Below, piece after piece: positions 11,478 through 23,546 of a stretch of 64,000 nucleotides of DNA. Within the stretch, counting starts at the first letter, position 1, and the number at the start of each line of letters is the position of its first letter. The notes under the pieces are model-generated. The model saw nothing but the letters and a program-made list of their open reading frames with translations, searched no databases and had not been told where the DNA came from. Source of the stretch: Climacium dendroides (taxonomy: Eukaryota > Streptophyta > Bryopsida > Hypnales > Climaciaceae); contig OX467086.1 in the NCBI GenBank assembly GCA_950106755.1, positions 10,310,001 to 10,374,000 of the forward strand, in the 5' to 3' direction. The translations under genes and the position numbers were made by a program.

Positions 11478-12627
11478 AGATAGGACTTATAGATAGGAAC
11501 TGGAATAGAATCCGGTTAGGATAAGGTAGGACCGGATTGACAGCGCCTTCAGAGGCGGAAATCATGTATTCACTTTTTGCTTTTTGCTTTTTGTATATAA
11601 AACAGTCTCTGAGCTGGAGACGAAGAGAGTTCTTTTGGCATTTCCTTGTGTACTTTCCTTTCAACTAACTTTTGTGTATTTTTCCCAAGTATTGGCAAGA
11701 ATGCACTGAGTCAGAATAGGAAGGTGAGTACGGAGGTGTTGGTAGAGATTCTCCCCTTGATGTATGTTTCCGGTTCTAGGTACATGTGAGTAGGTTATGA
11801 AGAGTTAGGAGTGGATTCCAGTGCCTCAGCAGCTACAGAAGTTTAGCATTCCGGGTAAGAAATCCGTTGATCAGGCTAGGCAGATAGAGAGGGATTCCTT
11901 AGCTGCGCTAGAACTCTTGGGTGGGAAATCCGGTTGAGTATCCTGACTCATGTGAGGTCTTGCCACCGTTGTGGGTGAACGGAATAACTTTCGTAGGTGT
12001 TGGAACGGACAGATTCACTTGTAGCCACCGAACTTCGTGCAGGAACGGATCAGTGTCAAGGTCGTTGTAGTATGAGGGGATCGTACGGGGGGTCTTTGCG
12101 TGACCTGTGATTCGGGTTGCTATCCGGATTATTGTGAAGGACCAAACCGGATCCATGTTAGTTAGGAGATCTGTAGATAGGGAAAGTGGGTCTTCAGCCA
12201 CTATAAGTCACGGAAGGAGTGGTGGGCCTACCACTTTCAAAAGCAAGCGGCGAACCCTCTGATGGTAAAACAGAGGTAAAACTAAACCGGGTATGGAAGG
12301 GTGGACCGGATCAGATCCGCCTAGGAGGATACATAAGACCGGAAGTTGTAGGGTCCAGAATTGATAGGTCAGCCCAGAAATCGGGGAACTAGTAAAACCG
12401 GAAGTAGGATACAGTCCGGTTGAAACTTTCCGGGTGGTTTTTGGTTGTTCCGGTCGTTAGAGGTAGAACCGGAAAGGTAGATTTAAGGGGTTTAATTGAG
12501 TTTATCTCCTTGTTAGAGTTAGCTACTTCACAGGATCTCGTGGGTTTGATCTTTAGGGTCATTTTGTTATGCTCTAGAGTGATTTTTGTGAGTATAATAG
12601 GGAAATTGCTTACTCTGTGCTGCGACA

Positions 12628-13202
12628 GAGAACGACATTCAAATTCAAAACGACTCTATTGCCAAAGTTTTTTCGAATTTCACAAGCCATAGTACCCTAA
12701 CCTTTGGTCTTCTGAATTCTAGTACGGAAGTAAGTTTCATTCTTTGGAGTTTTTCCATATAGGAAATAACAACATGAACATTCTCGTATTGACAGAAAGA
12801 GTGCAATACTAATGTGGTTGAAATTTATAAGTGCGTTAGAACTTACAAGCTGCAGATTCTACTTGGATTCTATAGGGTGCACTTACAAGGCTATTTTGAA
12901 ATTGTCATTTGGTCTCTCCTAGAAACCCAATACTGTGTATGTGCGTAAATCCAAGGTCCCTAATTTTAGCATTTAAAATGTACTCTAGAAAAACCTGACA
13001 ATGTTTTCCTTCACGATCGTTGTTTTAGATATTTGAGTTACAGTTGTTTCGAATGAAGTCTCTCTATTCTTGAACTTCTGTAGCACATCCATGAACCCTG
13101 TAGTTACCTCTTCTAAACTATTACTGTGAATTTCATTATACTTGCATGTGATTGCAATCCTTCCAACTTTGTTCCATGAATAAACAAGGAGACCACATGA
13201 CT
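12628..13202. other. Noncoding, AT-rich
   Basis: Begins with the right copy of the GAGAA duplication. No gene, repeat or RNA is recognised. Confidence 0.4.
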
Positions 13203-13685
13203 CTACAAGCTTTCCTTAGAGGAGTAGAGTGAAGACAGTTCTTTCACTGGAAAGAAACCAAGGGAGCTAAGTGGTTTTTTAAGAAAATACAAAGATGATG
13301 TGCTTACATTTGATACGTCGACTGTGTTCTTCCCGCGTCCACAGGTCAAACTGTTTGCTGAAGCCTCTCCAACAAGCTGGACATTTTCACCACGGGCATC
13401 CTCTTGTCCGATGATACTCCCGCTCTCGAATTGCAGAACTCTACGAAGATCTGAAGACGATGTTTCCCCAGACTTTGGCGCTCCTCGTATACCTCTTTTC
13501 ATCCTCGACCGCTTTAGCTCTCTAGCTGAAGAAAAATAAAAGGACCCTCGTCTCTTCCTTCTTTGTATGGGCCTCACACAAACAACCTCACTAACCTCAC
13601 ACCCTAGAAGCATGAAGGAAAAAGAGAGGGCATCACCATCGTCGCTCTCAACTATACCACAGAACAGAAAACAATCGGAAGACAA
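13203..13685 (-). CDS. Hypothetical 160-residue ORF, no known domain
   Basis: An open minus-strand frame inside the nested MULE. The product is Ser-rich with a basic stretch (RRKRRGSF, later KRSRMKRG). No domain, signal peptide or membrane segment is recognised. It may be an exon of a cargo gene or chance. Its length in AT-rich surroundings and its locally higher GC are the only support. Confidence 0.25.
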   Translation of the reverse strand: MSSDCFLFCGIVESDDGDALSFSFMLLGCEVSEVVCVRPIQRRKRRGSFYFSSARELKRSRMKRGIRGAPKSGETSSSDLRRVLQFESGSIIGQEDARGENVQLVGEASANSLTCGRGKNTVDVSNVSTSSLYFLKKPLSSLGFFPVKELSSLYSSKESL

Positions 13686-15109
13686 TGAAAACTAAAGAAG
13701 CACATGAAGCCTTATACGTTTGGCCAGGCATTCCTATCAATAGCCACCAAAATTTGAATCTACAAGTTCAACACACATGCGAATTTGCTTCATTTGTGGG
13801 CGCGTTCGGCTGTGCCGTCGTCGGCCGTCAAATCCTTTTTTAATAGGTTGGCTCTGACCATAATAGGACTGTCAGTACACATGAGGGCACCGCCGATTCC
13901 ATTCAAAATAAAACCCTGACAGGGTGAAACTACTTTCTCAATACACAACATTCACTCTGACAAAGTACTTGTTCTTCCCTCTAATGGTGTGCCAAAAATC
14001 CTTATTAGTATTGCTCTATTCATGAATTGCTCCCCATTTAATTAGCTCTACCAATTATGGTTGCCTAGAATTTGAAGGGCTCTTAAACCATGAATTTTAA
14101 ATTTGGATTTCATTTCATGAAATTTACCCTACAATCTATGAAATAAAGTACCAAGTGCCTTCAATGTTGTTGGATGAATATAAACAAACTTCTTAGTGTA
14201 CCATGTATGCATTTAGTTGCATAGACAATAATCAATATTATAGTATGGGTATTTTAATTGACTAAATCAGAACCTTAAAATGAAGAAGGCGTCCAAGGTG
14301 AAAATGTAGTTTAAAAATTAGCTATGTCATCAAATTATGGTAATAAAAAATTTCTCTATATTGGCAATGTTTTTGTTTAGCAGGTTAGTACCCCGTATTA
14401 TTAGAGACTAAATTTTCTGTATTGCACATCATCACTAATATTTAGCTGTGCCTTACTTGATGACATCTTCCCAAAAGTAAATTTAATAGCATCCTAGCAT
14501 AATTATTAATTTCAACATATGCCATTCATTAATTTAAGGAATAGAATTTGATGGGTGTAATTATGCATATTCATGTCATCCTCCTTATGCAAGTTCTTTT
14601 TTAAGGAGCGGTTTTCATTACAAAACTAATTTCTATTGAGTGGATCCCAGTATATATTGTCACCAAAATTTCTTTGTGATTCAATTTCGCCTCTTCATAT
14701 CAAGCTATATGTGCTAGTGCTTTTGTAAGGAGCATTTCAATTATTAAAGTAATTAATTTTGATTGGATTCCTAAATGTACTGTTCCCAATATTTATTTGG
14801 GAGGCATACTTCTCTGAATCACTATGTTGTTAGAGTGTTCCTTGTGCTTAGTAGTCACATAAGAATTTGAAATGACCTTTGAACTAATTCATTTTCTTCA
14901 AACTCAACTGTCATATCGTTTCAAATTAAATCAAAGATGTTGCAGATAGGTGTTAAGATTTTGCTAATCGGTTTTAATATATGATTGCTATAGTACAAAC
15001 CAAAGATGCACCACTATCATTGAGAACCCATACCTTTTTGCTGTGGAGCTCATCTTCTTGGTTGCTTGGACTTCTCCTTGTTCCTTGACATTCTCCTTTT
15101 GCTGCAAAG
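13686..15109. other. AT-rich noncoding stretch upstream of transposase copy 2
   Basis: Long AT-rich sequence without open frames of note. It separates the cargo side of the nested element from its transposase gene and presumably includes that gene's promoter. No specific site was identified. Confidence 0.4.
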
Positions 15110-18100
15110 ATGGCTTCCATTAGAGTAGACGGTTATGATATACCTGTAGTGTTCCCAATTGTTCATGGTGGTCACGCTAGAGTTCCTAGTCACCTTCTGC
15201 ACGTCCGTTTTAGGTTCGTAGAAACGTCCATCTACGTTGAGGAGGAGAAAATGTCCGAAATTGGCGAAGTGATTCAATCTGTTCCAGTTGTGAGGTCTGA
15301 CGATGATGGGATGCATTGTTGGTATCTTGGTCCAGGAAATTACAGAGCATACGGACTTCCACTCTCCATGCTAGGTGCATCAACAGAAATCTAAAGTCGA
15401 CAGTCAAATAATTCTACCATGAATATGCCAGCCACTGTTCACACTATGTCACCCAGTCCGTCGACAGATGTTCCAAGTGTGCTACATATGCCTTCTAAGC
15501 TTCTTGTTGTGAAAGAGGAGAAGTTAGATCCAATCATAGAGTTGTCAAGTGAATCTGAAGGTGAATCCCCCAATATTAGTGCTCAAAGAGAGGAGGATTC
15601 ATTCTGCATGGCATCTGTCCAGCCCACTATGCTAAAATCCTCATGTAGAATCTTGTCAAGAAGTCTCTCCAATTCCTCATTCTCACTCCCCCCACCGCCC
15701 CATCCTGTTGAAACCAAGAAAAGCATTATGGAGTGTCTGAAGGGACTTGGTAGTATGCAGCGCTCTCGGAACGAGTTGTCCGCTATAGATTTGAGCATAG
15801 TGAAGCACCAAAGAGTTCCATTCCTTCCAATAGTTTACAATGGAGATGTCATCTTCGAATTGCCTCCTTGTGGGGCATCTTCATCTTCGTCGGGAGCGAA
15901 GAACTTGGAGGGAATGGACAAGCACTATGATGGACATCCATGGTGCAAGCTTGTGACTACCAATATCCAGAACTCCGACAACCTAACATTTCGTAAGTCC
16001 TATTGTGCTGGCCATCTTGCTTGTGAGAATGCCAATTGTGAGTACATGAAGAGAGCTTCGAAGAAAAACGAAACTGAGTGGAGTGGCTACACTGTGTTCC
16101 CTTTCGCCCCCGGTGAAGCCCCCCCAAAGGACTCCACTCTAGTGTGCAAGGTTTGCAAGTTGGCTCCCCAGTGTCTAGGCGCATGCAAGGCTAGGATATA
16201 TTTTGTGTATTTTAAAAACCCTGAAATGACGAGGGCGGCTATTCACTTCGGAGAGCATGGCCATCCGGTTGCTACAAGCATGTACAGGGACTCTACCACC
16301 CTAATACACAGACTCATTGCAGAACAAGTGGCAAAAACACCCACGGCCACAAACTTTGCAATCACTCTCTCAGCTAGTAAGGACTTCCTCGGAAGCTATC
16401 TATTCCACAATGGAGATGGAGAGAAGCAGATGCTAAAAGCTGATGAAATGGAAGAGGTCATGGACCGCTTCCAATACTTGAGTAGTCCAAGTATTCGAAA
16501 TGTCATCTCTTCTTTTCGAAGTGCAGGTACAGTTTTGGCGGAGCTTAAACGCGGTTATGCAACGCCACGGAGTACCAAACCCCAACTTCAAGGGATTCAT
16601 GGCAGATAGTGCCATGGCCAATTGGAATGTAGTGCAGATAGAGTATGGCACTGGTTTTGCCAATGTTGAAATGGAGAATCGGGAGCGGACATGCTTATTG
16701 CATTAGAGTACCTCTCTTCACAAGCACACACAAAAGTACATCAAGGAAGTATTTCAACAACAACATTTAACTCTGTGCAAGCAATACAAAGATTCAAAGA
16801 ATATGGATCAAGCAGAGGTCCGTTATCTTGCAATACGGTCTTGGTGGTTGTCATCTGGTGCGGCCAACGAAGAAGGCTTACATCACCTGGACCATTGGCT
16901 TGCTTTCTGGCATTTCAAATATCGTCAATGGGGAGGCTTCATGGACTTGGTGAGTCAATTTTGTCCGCAAATGTGTTTAGGTGCTTAGGAATCTCTGGCT
17001 CACTTTGCATGATGATGTTATTTGTACTTCTTAAAGAACTTTTTCTTAACTTCTTTTTGTTAATTAAGTTGAACATTTTATTTCTATTTATCAAGAAGTT
17101 GGGACGCTTCACACAATAGGAAAACATGCCTTCGATTTGAGACATGAATAGTCCATTAGATGAGGCCTTACCTGTTTTCTAAATGGAAGAGTCTGAATTA
17201 AATTTTAATAGGGGCAACAGTTATAGTTCTCTCAAATTTTTTTGATAAAATATGAGAAATTTTCTCTCTTAGGAAACAAAACTTAGGGGTTCCCTCCCCA
17301 CCTCCAGTACGTGACTCGGATCCGAGGCATGTGTCGGAGGTGGGGAGGGGACCCCCTTGATTCTTTAAACTTGTGTCCCTAAATCTGATTTGATAGTTGC
17401 ATTTCATAATTGTTTTCAGTTATTTTAGGTTTGGGTTTTTAAGTAGGCTAGATGTGTTGTGTTCGGCAGTAGCAGTAGATTTCTACTATCAGAAATCAGT
17501 ACTTGTCTTTCGTCGTATAGAACTATAAAAGTAATGAAAATTATTTATGAAGATGCTACAAGTTACAACGGTGGTGAATATTTGTTATTAACTCTGTTAT
17601 TCCTTTGATTACAAAATTCAGAAATTGAATTTGGAGGAGATGTTGGATTTGCCATCATGCAATCTATCCAAAACGGTGCATAACAAGTGGCTACAAATGT
17701 CTGGGAAGCGAGGCAACAGCTTGTTCGATGCCACATGTGACGACAGTATCCGTGCTTGGATGCAAATGACAAACTACTGTGCATACTTGAAAGGTTCTGC
17801 AGCGGGATCAGGACCATCAAAAGGGGAGTTGAGGTTGAGAGCTGCAAGAAGAAGCGGAGACCCCAAAAAAATTGCACAGGCATTGAACACATTGCCTGGG
17901 GCAGAGGACATGGGAACTAGAGTGCCACACTTGGAAGGAGAAGAAATCTTTGGGAGCACTAAGGGGAAGTTGGATGTGCCCATTGGTGATGAAGGAGACT
18001 CACACAAACCAGACAAGATCAATTTTTCCCAGCCCCGTGTCAAAACACGATCCACCACGAATGCTTCTCAATCTTCTCCAGACAAAGGTAAGCAAATTCA

Positions 18101-19010
18101 AGCAAAGACTTCTGGGCATGTGAATGTAGCATTTGAAAGCGACTGCGATGCATCCAATTGGCACATTACTAGAATCAACCACAAATCCAACGCAAGATGT
18201 CAAGCTTAGCAGTCCAGGTCTAACATCAAGTGCATTAGCAAGATTGCAAAAGGAAAGAAGGGAACTCCAGCTCCTACTTACCGCGGCAGGAAAGAAGAAT
18301 ATGGTAGTAAGCGAGAGGTGGTGGCTGATTTTTGGTTCTGTTGGGATGATATTGAGCGATGCGTGAAGGGAACAAAGCACAAATGGGTTTTAGATTGGCC
18401 AGAGGTGCCAGAGGTTTGGCCTATTCTCTCTGGAACAAACTTAACCCGCGAAGAGACTTTGTTGTTGCAACATGCCGGATTTCACCTCCAAGAACAACCA
18501 ATTCTATCACCACGTCGGCTATTCTACATGTCTAAGCTATTCAAGCCGGTTTTGTATGACAACCCTCCGCCACTAAACTCAGATGTGTATCCAACAGTGA
18601 GGAACAACAGAGCAATTCGAAGGATTGCAAATGCGCCTACTCCCGAGCAACGGAACAAGTAGGAAAGCGCAGGCAATGTTAAAGGACAAATTTTGGGAGT
18701 AACACTGCTCCCTTTTCTAGGCCTTGGTGCAATTGTGGAGTTAGAGACAGGGTCAAACTCTAATAGAAATACATACAGAGTTACGATGGGCCAATTTCCT
18801 ACATGCACATGCCCAGACTTTGTGAATATGGCAGTTTCTGCAATTGGAGGTCGGCAACAGTACGTGAATTGCAAACACTTGTACTATTTGTACAGGTACT
18901 TTTGCAAGATGGATGTCAATGAAGACAAATTTATTCATGCACCAAGTTGTAGCTTCAATGAATTGAAGTTGTTGCTACTTTAGGCTGCCATGATCACACT
19001 TCCAGAATAG
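15110..19010 (+). pseudogene. MULE-like transposase copy 2, catalytic-core deletion
   Basis: Transposase of the nested element. Exon 1 is about 15110-16950 and exon 2 is 17620-19010. The intron has donor GTGAGT-like and acceptor TTCAG, and holds foldback palindrome 3. Visible in order are the N-terminal domain, the Ser/Glu linker, the Cys/His cluster ending HGHPV, FQYLSSPSIRNVISSFRS, NFKGFMADSAMANW, RSWWLSSGA, and a C-terminal SWIM motif CTC...NCKH. Against copy 3, about 360 bp are missing right after SSFRS, including HVYDSQYKKVMTI. That removes much of the RNase-H-like core. There are also stops at 15392-15394 and 18207-18209. It ends at 19008-19010 (TLPE, stop). It cannot be a working transposase. 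Confidence 0.75.
17286..17355. repeat. Foldback palindrome 3 (70 bp, imperfect), inside intron
   Basis: Centred on GGATCC at 17318-17323, with core CTCGGATCCGAG and outer boxes GGGGTTCCCTCCCC/GGGGAGGGGACCCCC. The left arm has drifted near the core, so it is less perfect than copies 1 and 2. It lies in the intron of transposase copy 2. Confidence 0.75.
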
Positions 19011-19487
19011 GCATAGACACGTTTCTGTATGCACTTCAGTTGTAATGAACTCTTCTTTATATATTACAGTTACAAAATTCTCATGCCAAATTATCCCATC
19101 AAAAGTTCCATCTATATTTCCATTGACGTATCAATTTTGGCTAATGCCTTCCCTAAATCCTCTAAAGTTTTTGCCGTTATTTTTAATTGCCCTAAACTTT
19201 GCAATACAAAATGTTTTAAATCCCTGCTCGTACGGCAACGCTGAGTATCATGAATGCTCAAAACGGTAAAGAGTTCCCACAGCAATGTTCACAAGACAAT
19301 ATTGCCCAGTTTTCTACAAAAACAGATTAAAAATTTGCATAAACATCTATACATCCACGGTCATGGGGTACACGGACATAGGTCCCAAATTCACCCTAAA
19401 CAGCCAAAATAAATCAATTTTTTGAATTTTTTTGGCCAAAAAAAAAAAATGGAAAAAAAATTGGGAAATTTTTGGCTCCATGCTCTT
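19011..19487. other. Subterminal noncoding region of nested element
   Basis: AT-rich with long A runs near 19440. The CACGGTCAT-containing stretch at about 19365-19375 resembles the outer element near 23390 and (inverted) the left end near 1800. It may be a transposase-binding subterminal region, which is inference. Confidence 0.45.
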
Positions 19488-19554
19488 CGCTCACAAGCTC
19501 CTTGCTCCCCGCTCACAAGCTCCCCGCTCCAAGCTCGCACGCTAGCGTCGTTGG
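19488..19554 (-). repeat. Right terminal inverted repeat of the nested element
   Basis: The sequence GCTCACAAGCTCC repeats and ends GCTAGCGTCGTTGG. It is the inverted match of 1687-1734 and a direct match of the outer element's right end at 23472-23546. Confidence 0.7.
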
Positions 19555-22500
19555 TTGAAGGGAGAGGAAGTGGATGAAGTGATGGATCGATTCCAATATC
19601 TAAGTAGCCCTAGTATACGCAACGTAATTTCTTCCTTCCGCTCAAATAACCGAGGAGGGGTTATTGACAACATTATGACTATGAAGAGAGAGTCGAAGTT
19701 CGAATTCATACACGATAGCGTCTTTCCAGGACAGGGCAAAGAGAAAGTATACGTTTTTAAAATGCTAACTGAAGGACCAGGAAGCGGAGTGGATATGGTG
19801 AAGCGTATGCAACCAGGAAAGGACCTTGAAAACGCGTGGATGATGTTCGACCACGTGAAGCGCGTAAAAGATTGGACCACCATGGCCTGCCACGTGTACG
19901 ACTCTCAGTACAAGAAGGTGATGACCATCGTAGTATGCGATATGCAGTCTGAAGATACCCAGGTCCAAGTACAATTTTGGAGGAGTTTGAATGCTGTTAT
20001 GGCATGACATAGCGTGCCTGACCTGAACTTCAAAGGCTTCATGGCAGATAGTGCGATGGCTAATTGGAATGCGGTCCGTATAGTATATGGGAGTGGTTCT
20101 GCGAAAGAGGTCATGGAGAACCGGGAGAGAACGTGTTTGCTACATTGGAGCACTTCCCTTCATAAGCACACACAGAAACACATCAAACAGAACTTTCAGC
20201 ACCAACATATTACACTATGCAAGCAATACAAGGAATCGAAGACCATGGATGAAGCTGAGCTTCGATACTTGGCAATCCGGTCATGGTGGTTGTCATCTGG
20301 AGCCGCGAATGAAGAAGCACTTCATCATTTAGATCATTGGCTTGCATTCTAGCACTTTCGATACCTGCAGTGGGGAGGCTTCATGACAATGGTAAGTGAC
20401 CGTGTCATCTCTCTATCTATATGCATGGGGAGGCTTCATGACAATGGTAAGTGACCGTGTCATCTCTCTATCTATATGGCATGGGGAGGCTTCATGACAT
20501 ACACATATGCAAACACCTAAACGTTTACATGCATATGAACATACGTGTATATGGGTGTTTTTGGTAGTGTAGAATTTTTTTTATTCAAGTAGTTTTTTGA
20601 AATCCACGTATTCTTAGGGCACAATTCTGTTTTAGTGCACTACTGTTTTTGTAGTGAATTATTGGTTGCAGCCTAGATTTTTTGAATTTTTTCTCTTATT
20701 TGAATAGTATTTTGTTAGTCTAGACTTCTTTTTAGGATAGTATTTTTTTTTGGCTTGATTTCCTTTATTCCTTTTATTGATAGTCTAGTTTTTTTGTTTT
20801 AGACAAATGTTCTTAGCCTAGTATTTTTTGGTAGTGTGCTAGTCATTTGTTCACTCCTAATTTTTTGTCAATGTAATATTCTTTTGAATATAGAGCTTTT
20901 TTCAGCAAAGTATTTCTTGGGTAGTTCACTAGTCTTCTAAACACTCCATTTTTTTTAATCCATTTAATATTTTGTTGGAAGTCAATTTCTTTACCCTTCT
21001 CATATAAGTGCTATCTTCCAAGGAAACTCTCTACTGACCTCACAGAATGTATCTTTCATTTCCAATTTTCAAAATTCATTGGAACTAGTGGAAGGTAGTC
21101 CTTCCATTTTTTTCCCTGTGACGTTCAAGGACTACAAAAGGAGTACCAATAGAGAACATTTGGACATCCATCGGATCCGACGGAAGTTGGAGTGCTCACT
21201 TCAAATGCTACTATTTGGGATACCTTGCATGAAAATATGTAAATTTTGGTCAAAGGTACAAATCCATAATTGGAGACTGAAGTATTGTAATGGGTGCATT
21301 TGCAGGGTTTGAGTTTGGAGGAGATGGCAGACTTGCCTTCATGTAACTTGTCTGAAACAGTGCACAATAAGTGGCTTCAAATGTCCGGAAATAGAGGGAA
21401 CAATTTATTTGACGCCACTTGTGATGACAGTATTCGTGCTTGGATGCAAATGACAAAGTATCGCGCCTACCTCAGAGGTCATGCAAGTGGATCCAGCCCA
21501 TCTAAGGGGGAACTGAAGCTGAGAGCTGCAAGACGTAGTGGTTGTCCAAAGAAAATTGCCGAGGCCTTGAACACATTACCTGAAGCACATGGTGTGGGAA
21601 GTCGTGTACCACATTTGGAAGGAGAGGAAGTATTTGGAAGCACAAAGAGGAAGTTGGACGTACCTATTGGTGATGCTGGAGACTCCCATAGACCAGATAA
21701 GATCAATTTCTCTCAACCACGTGTCCGGACTAGGTCAACGAAGGCTTCAGAAGAATTGATGGATGGCAAGGGCAATACAATTGAGGGTCGCCCCTTGCAG
21801 TATGTGACCATTGCATTTGAAAGTGACTGTGACACATCGAAGTGGCACATTGCAAGGATTAGCCACAAGTCAAATGCCAGATGTCAAGCTCAACAACGAA
21901 CGTCAAACATCAAGTATAACACAAAAATTGCGAAGGGGAGGAAGGAAACCCCAGCTCCCACTTATCGCGGGAGGAAAGAAGAATATGGGAGTAGGCGCGA
22001 GGTGGTCTCAAACTTTTGGTTCTGTTGGGACGACATTGAAAGGTGCGTGAAAGGCTCAAAGCGGAAATGGGTCATTGATTAGCTTGAGGTGCCGGAGGTT
22101 TGGCCCGTATTGATTGGGACAAATCTCAATTGAGACGAAACTTTATTGCTACAGCATGTGGGCTTCCACCTCCAAGAACGACCCAGCCTGTCGCCTCGTC
22201 GATTGTTCACCATGTCCAAGATTTTTGAAAGTGTTTTGTATGACCAACCATCGCCCAAGAATCCGGATGCTTATCCAACAATCAGGAACAACCGAACCAT
22301 CAAAAGAATTGCAAATGCTCCAAGTACGGAACAACGGAACAAGTGGGAGAGTGTTGGGAACATTAAAGGACAAATTCTAGGAGTGACCCTACTCCCTTTT
22401 CCAAGCCTTGGCGCAATAGTGGAATTGGAGACGGGATCTAACCCTACCAAAAACGTATATCGAATTACGGTGGGTATGTTCCCCTCGTGCACTTGCCCGG

Positions 22501-22694
22501 ATTTTGTGAATATGGCCGTCTCAGTAATTGGAGGAAGGCAGCAGTATGTGAATTGTAAACATCTATATTATTTGTATAGGTATTTTTGCAAGATGGATAT
22601 CCATGATGACAAGTTCATTCATGCACCTAGTTATAGCTTCAATGAGTTGAAGCTACTTCTACTTCGAGCGGGACTCATCACTATCCCTGAGTAG
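19555..22694 (+). pseudogene. MULE-like transposase, C-terminal part (copy 1 continued)
   Basis: Continuation of the gene broken at 1682. It opens with the duplicated codons LKGE and runs through IRNVISSFRSNNRGG, KDWTTMACHVYDSQY, VVCDMQSED, NFKGFMADSAMANW and RERTCLLHW. Exon 1 ends at about 20392, the intron runs to 21304, and exon 2 ends at 22694. Exon 2 has a DNA-binding SWIM zinc motif (CTCPDFVNM...NCKHLYYLY) near its end. The intact MULE core is present here, unlike in copy 2. Stops at 20005-20007, 20350-20352, 22080-22082 and about 22131 replace Arg or Trp codons by single transitions. The gene is inactive both by insertion and by nonsense. Confidence 0.8.
20371..20500 (+). repeat. 55-bp tandem duplication over a 5' splice site
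   Basis: A unit starting TGGGGAGGCTTCATGACA occurs at 20371, 20426 and (partly) 20482. It spans the end of transposase exon 1 and its GTAAGT donor, so the donor site is present twice. Confidence 0.85.
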
Positions 22695-23471
22695 GCACAA
22701 TTGCAATTTTTGATAAATTCATGCATATTGTATTCGTTAGTGTATCTGGCAATAGAAATGATTTCAAGCATGTACCAATCAAAATGTTCCTTCATTTGCA
22801 AAGTGTAGGAGTATGTTTCAGAAGTGTCATTACTAAATTGTGTGAAATGAAATACCAATGCATGGCTAGAACCCTAATCCTATACTCTCGTGCTACCCTA
22901 CACATACGAAGACTAAACTCATATAGATTTTTTGCTTTTCCACCTCTTCCCTACAATCTTAGTTCTTGTCAGGTTGGAAGGCAAAAAATTAGAAATTTAA
23001 AATACATGAAGTAAATCACTTTACGGTCAAAATTAGAAATCTACCACATTTGTTTGTAGTAGTCAACAAACCTTGACCTTTAGCTTGGCTAACTCTTCTA
23101 TACCATTCCTCTTATACTAGCACTTGTTAGAAATAGCAATCATTATGGGATAGTTAGAAGCCCTAGTTCTCCGTGCTCAATTTATCCCCTTCAAACAACA
23201 CTGTAGTGTTCTCCGAAACTCATGATGGTCTATTTTATAAAAAGTGTTATACCCCTACTTTTGTGTAGTAGGATGAATAAGAGTTTCAAATATATACATA
23301 ATTTTACAAGTCCGAGAAGTCAGCAAATGAGAAACCCAAGCCTGAAATTATAAATTCAATGTAGACCACGATAATAGGAGCCACGGTCATAGGTCAAAAA
23401 ATTTACTATAAATAGTAAGTTTTTGGATGAAAAAAAATTGGATGAAAAAAATTTCCAAAAATATACTTTTG
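22695..23471. other. 3' noncoding region of outer MULE
   Basis: AT-rich, no gene. Near its right end it shares the CACGGTCAT subterminal sequence and A/T runs with the nested element. Confidence 0.45.
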
Positions 23472-23546
23472 GTGCTCACCGCTCACAAACTTCATGCTCG
23501 CGGCTCGCAAGCTCCCCGCTCCAAGCTCGCCTGCTAGCATCGTTGG
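23472..23546 (-). repeat. Right terminal repeat of outer MULE-like element
   Basis: GCTCACCGCTCACAAAC...GCTCCAAGCTCG...GCTAGCATCGTTGG, the same type as 19488-19554. The flanking bases TATGATAGC are the candidate duplication, to be matched left of the window. Confidence 0.65.

Larger units (their letters stand above)
10408..12627 (+). mobile_element. Solo LTR-like unit, family 2 copy 1, with GAGAA duplication
   Basis: A 2220-bp unit starting TGTGACAACT and ending TGCTGCGACA. GAGAA lies on both sides (10403-10407 and 12628-12632). The TG...CA ends and 5-bp duplication are those of an LTR, and no second LTR, primer-binding site or polymerase sequence is present. It contains a TATA box and a remnant of the LTR-encoded protein with a large internal deletion relative to the copy at 46687. 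Confidence 0.85.
1683..19554. mobile_element. 17.9-kb nested MULE-like element with ParB-methyltransferase cargo
   Basis: The element is bounded by GC-rich inverted repeats and a 9-bp duplication. It interrupts the transposase gene of a related element in coding sequence. It carries a transposase reading right (15110-19010) and, divergently, a multi-exon ParB/methyltransferase gene reading left (2572-7019). This is a two-gene plan comparable in principle to MuDR, but with a different second gene. Later insertions inside it are a solo LTR at 10408-12627 and probably foldback and inverted-repeat elements. Without the LTR the element is about 15.7 kb. Both genes are broken, so this copy is not autonomous. 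Confidence 0.7.
1..23546 (+). mobile_element. Outer MULE-like element, left end outside window
   Basis: The right end is a GC-rich terminal repeat finishing at 23546 (core GCTAGCATCGTTGG). It closely matches the right end of the nested element at 19554. The element carries the transposase split between 363-1689 and 19555-22694. In the inner relative the transposase also reads toward the right terminus, so the same design is inferred for both. The left terminus and target duplication are not in the window. Everything from 1683 to 19554 is a later insertion. Confidence 0.6.
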
